From Euryodendron excelsum (Eukaryota > Streptophyta > Magnoliopsida > Ericales > Pentaphylacaceae): a stretch of DNA of 64,000 bases. A program made the translations under genes and the position numbers. Position 1 is the stretch's first letter, and the number at the start of each line of letters is the position of its first letter. The DNA lies in contig CM065386.1 of NCBI GenBank assembly GCA_033060915.1, forward strand, positions 11,889,501 to 11,953,500. The letters run 5' to 3'. Shown here one piece after another: positions 57,849-64,000 of the stretch. The notes under the pieces are model-generated. The model made no database searches and had not been told where the DNA came from. It was given only the letters and a program-made list of their open reading frames with translations.

Positions 57849-59433
57849 TGATTACACCCTAAAAGTGTAATCATAAGCCCTTAATTTGCACATTGTTAGA
57901 TTTAGATTGTAATTAATTATCTTGTTTTAATTCAATAATTGATTTATTATGTATTTTTGTGCATTTTGTAGGTTTTGGAATTAAAACAGCAAATAAGAGC
58001 CAAAATTTCAGAAGACCGCCCGGACAGTGCGTTCGGACGGTTATCAATTATTCGGACGGTGCGTTCAGACTGGTGAGATAGTGTTCGAATGCTACGTAAA
58101 ACGGTGGAGTTCCAGAGTCGTGTTTTTGCGTTCGAAGCTATTCTAGAGTCATCTTTTTGTGTCTAAAGAGTGTCTGAAGACCGTTCGAACGGTAAATAAC
58201 CTTTTGGACGCACCGTCCGAGGGCATTTCGGACGCGCATCGGACAGTAAGCGCATATTTACCCTGAAACTAGCATTCGAAGAAGAAAAGAGGGTAGAGAG
58301 TTAGGGTTAGTTTTTGGTCAAGGGGGCGGCGGGAGAGCTCCTCCAAGGTTGGTTTTTGTATCTTTTCTTTATTTTTAGGTTAGATTTATGTTTGTAATTG
58401 TAGTATAGGTGTAGAACTTGTAATTTTCTTATATGTATCGTGTTTCCTTTCACTTTCTTGCATTTTTCTTTATTTTCTTTGTAACCAAACACTCTTAACA
58501 TTTAAGTAATTTGTAGTTTTAATCTCTAAATGCTTCGTTTACATTTTGCATGCTTTTATTATGAATTTAATTAGCTAGTTCTTAGATTGGATTTAAATGT
58601 GAAAATCACTTAAGAAATCCAAGGGTTTGAATGGAGGCATCTCATGTATTAATTGCCCTATTTTCCTAGATTTCAAAATCCTAGTAATTCTATATGGAAA
58701 TTTTAGAAAACCTAGATTATTGATAAGTTTGGGGATTTTTTATCCCCCAGATCACTGGTATTAATTTAGGGATTTTTACTAGAAAATATCTCCACAATTG
58801 CTAGGAATTGATTCTCATCAATTGATTGCAAGAAAACTTAAAATACCTAGGTTATTGACTATGTTTGGCTAATCAATGCACAAACTGCAAATTTGGTATT
58901 AACTAAGTTGAATCGATAGTATTAACCTTTGATTCCCCATTGAACATGTATTTAATTTCAATTGCTTGAGAATAATTGGTTTTTAAAGGTAAATATTCCG
59001 AATCAAACACTCTTAAATGTTGTGTTTGATTTGAGTTATAAACCCCATTGAAAACCTTGGATGAATTGAGTGATTGGATCATTTGAACCCAATTTTTTTA
59101 ATTGCTTTAATTCTAGTTTGAACTTACTTTACTTTAATTGTTTGGTTCTTAATTACTTTTATTTTCATTGCACTAGTTTGGTAAATCAAATCAACCATCA
59201 AAAACCAAAAGATTTTCGGTCTATTTTATTTCTTTCGTTTATTTTAGATTTGATTCGCTTAATTGCAATTTGACCATAGTTAGGTTAGTGTGAGGTGAGT
59301 GCTAGAGCCTATATTAGGCTAGGTCCCTTGAGAGAAAACTATACCAGATTATCGATTTATACTTCATCACGACCCCCGTACTCTTGCGGGGTATTAACTC
59401 CATTTGTAGGAATACCGCATTTGGGGGTGAGTC
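57849..59433 (+). mobile_element. Solo LTR, Athila-like, inserted in LINE ORF2
   Basis: Starts TGATTACACCC with a perfect 8-bp head stem (GATTACAC/GTGTAATC) and ends GGGGGTGAGTCA. The tail matches the solo LTR at 4702-6510. It carries a cluster of GTTCGGACGG, CCGTCCGA and CCGTTCGAACGG motifs (about 58015-58256). GATTTGAGTTA is near 59026. The TATA box is weak (CATATTTA near 58253). The flanks AACGA (57844-57848) and AATGG (59434-59438) differ by two transitions, a possible decayed target duplication. The LINE coding sequence resumes directly after it. Confidence 0.88.
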
Positions 59434-59700
59434 AAATGGGATGGTCAGTTATTGCTCCATTGAAATTAAATTCTTTTGGGTGGATGGCCTTACAGGGATT
59501 GATCAAGACTAAGGGACTACTGTCCCAGAGGAACAGTCTACCACAATCTAGCTCCATTCTGTTTGAACTGTGCAAGGAAGTGGAGGAAGATTCAAATCAT
59601 CTTCTACTCAAATGTGAAAGTGTATGGAAAGTATGGTGTGTAGTGCTGAACTGGTGGGGGTGCGAATGGGTAAGTCTAGAAAGTTTAATGGATCATACAA
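59434..59700 (+). pseudogene. LINE ORF2 C-terminal zf-RVT domain, displaced
   Basis: Reads LKLNSFGWMALQGLIKTKGL, then FELCKEVEEDSNHLLLKCES and VWKVWCVVLNWWGCEW. This is the zf-RVT region that ends plant LINE ORF2 proteins and belongs to the ORF2 interrupted at 57791. It is homologous to 22890-23110 on the minus strand. Confidence 0.88.
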
Positions 59701-59892
59701 TCGTTGTCACATAATATGTTAAAAGCACAACTTATAACATTAAAACCCAAATCAACAACCTACTAAATAAAAAATTAAATAATGAAACAAATACAAATGT
59801 TCCATAGGTACCAGAGATAGACAATAAAATATGTCATATGAGTGTGAAATATGACGTTGATTGGCATTGTATTTGTTTATAAAACCATATTC

Positions 59893-59942
59893 ACTGACTG
59901 AAGTTCCTTTTTTTTTTTTTTGAACAGCCTGACTGAAGTTCC
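59893..59942 (-). mobile_element. 22-bp LINE tail insertion with 14-bp target duplication
   Basis: CTGACTGAAGTTCC occurs at 59893-59906 and 59929-59942. The insert between is T15 followed by GAACAGC, which on the minus strand is GCTGTTC plus poly(A). The longer LINE at 22368-23672 ends GCTGTTTC plus poly(A), so both could come from the same LINE family. Confidence 0.82.
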
Positions 59943-62040
59943 TTTACCTCATGCGATATAAGAAACTAGCATAAATATTGAAGTTCATGCTCAATGTTGG
60001 AAATAGCAAAAGGGATAACATGGCAAGATGGAACAAAGATTATATAGCACGAATCATGCAATATATCATGTTTAATACTAGTACAACGAAAGAAATACAT
60101 GAATAAATAAAACAAAAAGGAAAATGCATGGATGGATATGTTCTAATTCAATTTGAAATAAAATATATCCTAGCAGTGAACGCATCCTACGCATGGGAAT
60201 TAAAAAAGAAAAAAAAATAGAGTTTTAGGACAACATTTGATCAATAAGGAATTAATTTTGCTATATATGTAAGGAGATTTATAGGCATAAGTATTTTGTA
60301 TTACCCAGACCTAGTTCAAGTCAAATAGGGTGTTGGACATAAATCTAAGTATAACAAATTTAGAATGAGTTCAGAGAAAAATACATAAATGATGAAACAA
60401 AAATGACAAAATTTAAGTTACATTTACTAAAAGTGCCCAAACTAAAATTCTCAAATAAAAATTGTAAGTTTTAAGTGCTCTAAATATGTGTATCTCTGCT
60501 TCTTATAAGTTATGTTTTTCCTTCTAATATTGAAGGAGAACGCTTGCCTTTGAAAATCACATTCAACACTAAAAAGAACTGTTGAATTGCTAAAATTAAG
60601 AAAGTCATCTTACTTTTAAGAATGTTTAAATGGAAATTAAATTAATTTAAAAATGCGATTTCAGTGAAGAAGATTTTCTTGATACAGCTTCCTAAATGAA
60701 TTGGGTTTAAAAATTTGACCGGATTCGTTAAGATTTATAAGACAAACATAAAGGCACGTGTAATTCAACGTTTGTATGAAATTTTCAAAGCTAGGCACTA
60801 TGTTAATAAATTTAATGCTGCTGACATTTTATATAATATTAAGCATAAGAAACTTATGCTCACTATTTATCAGAAATAAAATAAAATAGTCATCAATTTG
60901 AAGGCTGAATGTAAATAATTGGTACCTAAAATCTGAAAAAGAAAAATAAAATTACTTATACATATTACTTTTATGAGTGACCAAGAAATGATTTTTTTAT
61001 CTATTCTTTTTTCACATTTTCTTAACCCAACTATAAAAAAAATTAGTTTCTCTCACTCCATTTCTTGTCCTATCGTTTGGGCACTTAACCCATCCATCAT
61101 GACTTGCTTTCTTGCCATTGTTCATTTGGTGTAGTTGTAGATCACTTTGTTAGCAATCTAGTGGTCCCAATAGTAAAAAAAGAAAAAGGAACTCTAACAT
61201 CAGCCAGCAAGTGTTGAAATCTGACACACCCATCGTGACTTGCTTTCTTGCCATTGATCAATTCGGTGAGGTCTTCAAGTGGGGTAGAAAAAATATGTCT
61301 AAAGCATAAACCAAAGAGGGGATACAATCTATTCTCTTTTGGGATGTTGTAAACGTTGAATCACAAATTTTCATCTAGTGAGAGAATTATTAATCTAAAT
61401 TTTCTATGTACATATTTTTACGTTCAAGCATGAGAAATATATTAAGATATAAAACTAAATTATTACATGAAAAATAAAATTAGTTTCTATTCAACATAAG
61501 TAAAATATGAAAAAAAATTGATAAATCAGTTCTTTAATTCGTACATTTCAACTCTTTTTTTCTGTTAACGGCAAAGGTATATAGAAAGCACCAAAACGTT
61601 TGCAACCTACAGACCAAAAAACGAATACAACTAAAAAGAGCTCAATTTGGAGATTGAGCTCATCTATAAAATTAATAGAGAAAAAGAGAATTCACAAAAA
61701 TTTTCTTTTACCCTAAAATGAAAACTGTGTACTAAACATTTTTTTATTGGATTGATGCACAATAGAAACCCCATTCACTATTGATTTTATTTGGTTAGGT
61801 TGTACATGTAAAAACAAATATGGTCCACTGTCCATTTTATAAAAGTTTTAATATTACATTAAGTTAGAGCCTTGTTTTAAATTGTGAAGGTGTTGATACA
61901 ACAATTTTTTGTTGAAATATTATGTATATATAGGAGGATTACAAATAAGGTGGGTTTTGCCATATACGTTCTGCCCCTATATATCTACGCTCCCATCACA
62001 CAAATCAAATGACATGAATGACAATTTAACCTAGATGTCC
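59943..62040. other. AT-rich intergenic sequence, no gene recognised
   Basis: Strongly AT-rich. A phrase of about 40 bp (GTGACTTGCTTTCTTGCCAT or variant) occurs twice, near 61098 and 61233. The minus-strand open frame 61142-61327 covers it and has no recognised domain. Confidence 0.5.
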
Positions 62041-62625
62041 AAATCGAAGAGAGATGCTGGTTGGATTTACTAGTACATCGGAAACAGCAAATTAGTAGAA
62101 GGAAATTTCCCAGCCACCCTGGGGAATGTTACAGAAGTTATTCCTCAACCACCAGCTCTCTCCCATAGTATTTGTAATGATCCTCGTTATCAACTAGAGA
62201 AGTATGTGAGTCCCTCAATTGATATAGTGGCTGGGACCTTCGATCACAGCATCTTAGATGAGGCTATCCAAGAGCCCCGAAGCAAGCTTAGGAAGAAAAT
62301 ATCCAAGATAGTTTCTCTCAAATCAAAGGATGGAGCAAAAAATAAGGTGCCATCTGGAAGGAAAAACAAACAAATTGTTTACCCCCAGTCATCAGGGTCA
62401 TCTCCTACAACATCTTCCCTTCCTTCAGATAACATTAGAAACAGAAATGCCATCATGTTAAAAGAGTTAGAATTCACAATTCAAAAGGGAGCAGAGGAAA
62501 CAATTTCAATTGGAAAGATGGTGGGTATCAACTTTAAAGATAATGAAAAAAGCATTTGCAACTTATTGTGCTCCAAGGAATGGAAAGAGAATCTTCACTC
62601 AAGGGGAATAGGCACTGGATCTTGA
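62041..62625 (+). pseudogene. LINE ORF1, C-terminal part (third LINE)
   Basis: The open frame from 62206 ends with NIRNRNAIMLKELEFTIQKG and SIGKMVGINFKDNEKSIC. These blocks match the end of ORF1 in the LINE at 54420-54570. Similar text can be followed upstream to about 62041, where the element seems 5'-truncated. No RRM is present. Confidence 0.75.
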
Positions 62626-62665
62626 CTCTCCAGTCCTGTTATTAAGGAGTTTGAAGTTGTTCATA

Positions 62666-64000
62666 ATGAAAGTATTATCATGGAATGTAAGAGGTTTGGG
62701 AAGATGTGAAAAGAGGAGAATGGTGAAAAAGGTATGCAAGAGCAAGCAGGTTGACATTCTGTTATTACAGGAAACAAAATGGACTCAGTGTGATGAAAAG
62801 AAAGTTAGATCAGTATGGAAGGGTGGCAATTTTGATTGGACAGCAGTAAATTCAATTGGAGCATCTAAAGGTCTTCTTTGTGTTTGGAATACAAATATGT
62901 TTTCTGCATCTAATCTTGTTGTTCATAAGCATTTCATTATTCTAAAAGGGAAATTCCATAATAGGGTTGAGTGCTCTATTGCCAATATTTATGGTCCAAA
63001 TGAGGAGGAAGAAAGAAAAGAGGTTTGGAGGTCATTAGTTGGTCTTAGAGGAAGTTGCAATCTACCATGGTGCATTTGGGGGGATTTTAATGAAATCTTA
63101 AAAATAGGAGAAAGAACAAGGTGCTTTAGAGTCAATTCAGGTATGAAAAACTTCAATAAATTCTTGGAAGAAGCTGAGCTGATGGACTTGGCTCTAATTG
63201 GTAGAAGATTTACTTGGTCCAACCTCTAAGTAAAGGAAGTTTGGAGTAGACTTGATAGATTCTTGGTATGTAATGGATGGCTACAACAGTTTAAATGTTC
63301 TCGATGGGGTCTTCCAAGACTTTTATCAGACCACTGCCCTATATTACTATCAAATGAAGAACTTGATTAGGGGCCTAGACCTTTTAAGCTTTTCAACACT
63401 TGGTATAACAAAAAGTCCTTCAAGGAAGTGGTTGATAAGGAATGGAAGTCGCTTTCCTTCTCTGGTTGGGCTGGTTTCAAACTTTGCAAGAAATTACAGG
63501 CTCTTAAAAAAAGGATCAAAATATGGAATTTTGAGGTCAATGGTAATGTATTGGATAGAGTGGGGTAGCTTGAAAAGGAGGTGGGCAATATTGATAAAGC
63601 AGCTGAAGATGATATAAATAATTGAGAGATCAAAAAGGAAAGAAGAAAGCTGGTTGGAAAGTTATGGAAGGCTAACAGAGATGCTGAAATTATGCAAAGG
63701 CAAAAATCAAGGGTGTTATGGCTAAGGAAAGGAGACGCAAATACTAAGTTTTTCCATGCTGCAACAAACAGAAGGTTCAGGAATAATTATATTAGTTCTA
63801 TTGTAAAAGATGGGATATTGATTTCTGATCGAAGAGGTGTTAAAGAAGAAGCTTTCCAACATTTTGAATCTATCTTCACAGAAGAATATACGCTCAGACC
63901 ACAACTGGAAGTCACGACTCAAAGTAGTCTTAGTATGGAAAGCAGGGAAATGCTAACTAAAAAGTTTAGAGAGGAAGAAGTATTCCAAGCCTTAAGTAGA
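62666..64000 (+). pseudogene. LINE ORF2 endonuclease and pre-RT region, runs off window
   Basis: Starts MKVLSWNVRGLGRCEKRRMV at 62666 and shows the APE-type endonuclease motifs: LLLQETKW, IANIYGPNEEEE, WGDFNEIL, RRFTWSNL and, after a stop near 63229, LDRFLVCNGWLQQF and LLSDHCPILLSNEE. Further stops follow. The text then gives WLRKGDANTKFFHAATNRR and SMESREMLTKKFREEEVFQA, the segment just before RT. It is cut by the window edge. It is better preserved than the LINE at 52.2-59.7 kb and is probably a different subfamily. Confidence 0.93.

Larger units (their letters stand above)
52200..59714 (+). mobile_element. L1-like LINE with RRM-type ORF1, split by an LTR
   Basis: A plus-strand non-LTR retrotransposon with ORF1 (52349-54621, broken) and ORF2 (54680-57791, then 59434-59700). 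Between the ORF2 parts sits an Athila-like LTR (57849-59433). The 5' end is unclear, set near 52200. No poly(A) tail was recognised after 59714. Many stops, frameshifts and a 23-nt G run in ORF2 make it inactive. Confidence 0.88.

Noticed and set aside
61142..61327. Minus-strand 61-codon open frame
   Set aside because: No recognised domain. It overlaps a short direct repeat in AT-rich sequence, so there is not enough to call a gene.
1..64000. Intact host protein-coding gene
   Set aside because: All host-type coding traces (kinase, WD40, LRR protein) are partial and carry frame breaks.

Overview
The window is plant nuclear DNA, most likely from a eudicot. It is AT-rich. The cellular-gene traces belong to plant families: a receptor-like kinase, an LRR receptor-like protein, and a WD40 protein resembling HOS15/TBL1. 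Most of the sequence is LTR retrotransposons and LINEs of plant type. I see no intact cellular gene. Every protein-coding trace is a fragment or a pseudogene, so this is a retrotransposon-filled intergenic region.

Layout, left to right. 1-9.9 kb holds a 3' LTR (2287-3476), a solo LTR with a perfect target duplication (4702-6510), decayed retrotransposon sequence and a 159-bp tandem repeat (9415-9891). 11.1-11.7 kb is a minus-strand receptor-kinase pseudogene. 12-20 kb holds short repeats, a MITE (15616-15797) and a 1.8-kb element with terminal inverted repeats (17659-19496). A second solo LTR with perfect target duplication lies at 20172-21593. A 5'-truncated LINE (22368-23672) follows, then the last two exons of a HOS15-like gene (24279-26092), whose intron holds another LTR-like insertion with perfect target duplication (25130-25682).

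From 27.4 to 49.5 kb there is a nested pair. An old plus-strand Athila-like Ty3/gypsy element (27406 to about 49540) has lost its whole RT-RNaseH-integrase region. A 12.8-kb minus-strand relative (34792-47634, target duplication TCAAC) is inserted in its 3' noncoding region. The inner element has gag, protease, RT, RNase H, integrase and an extra env-position ORF, all traceable but broken by several stops and frameshifts. It also carries a tRNA-Asp primer site and a polypurine tract. To the right are a broken LRR receptor-like protein gene (50612-51840), a LINE (about 52.3-59.7 kb) split by a further LTR (57849-59433), and the first part of a third LINE running off the window (62041-64000).

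The most interesting signal is the shared promoter design of the Athila-like LTRs. Eight LTR copies from several subfamilies share a small hairpin at the LTR head. In seven of them a cluster of short CpG-containing palindromes lies in U3, followed in most by a TATA box. The palindrome differs between subfamilies (TTCGAA type, CGATCGATCG type, GAGCGATCG type, TCGGACGG type). The clusters account for the largest length differences I could align between sister LTRs of one element. In both nested elements a second copy of the module (G-tract, palindrome cluster, TATA box) lies inside the element, just ahead of the env-position ORF, where it looks like an internal promoter. This resembles family-specific binding-site arrays read by an element-encoded or host DNA-binding protein, but that function is inference.
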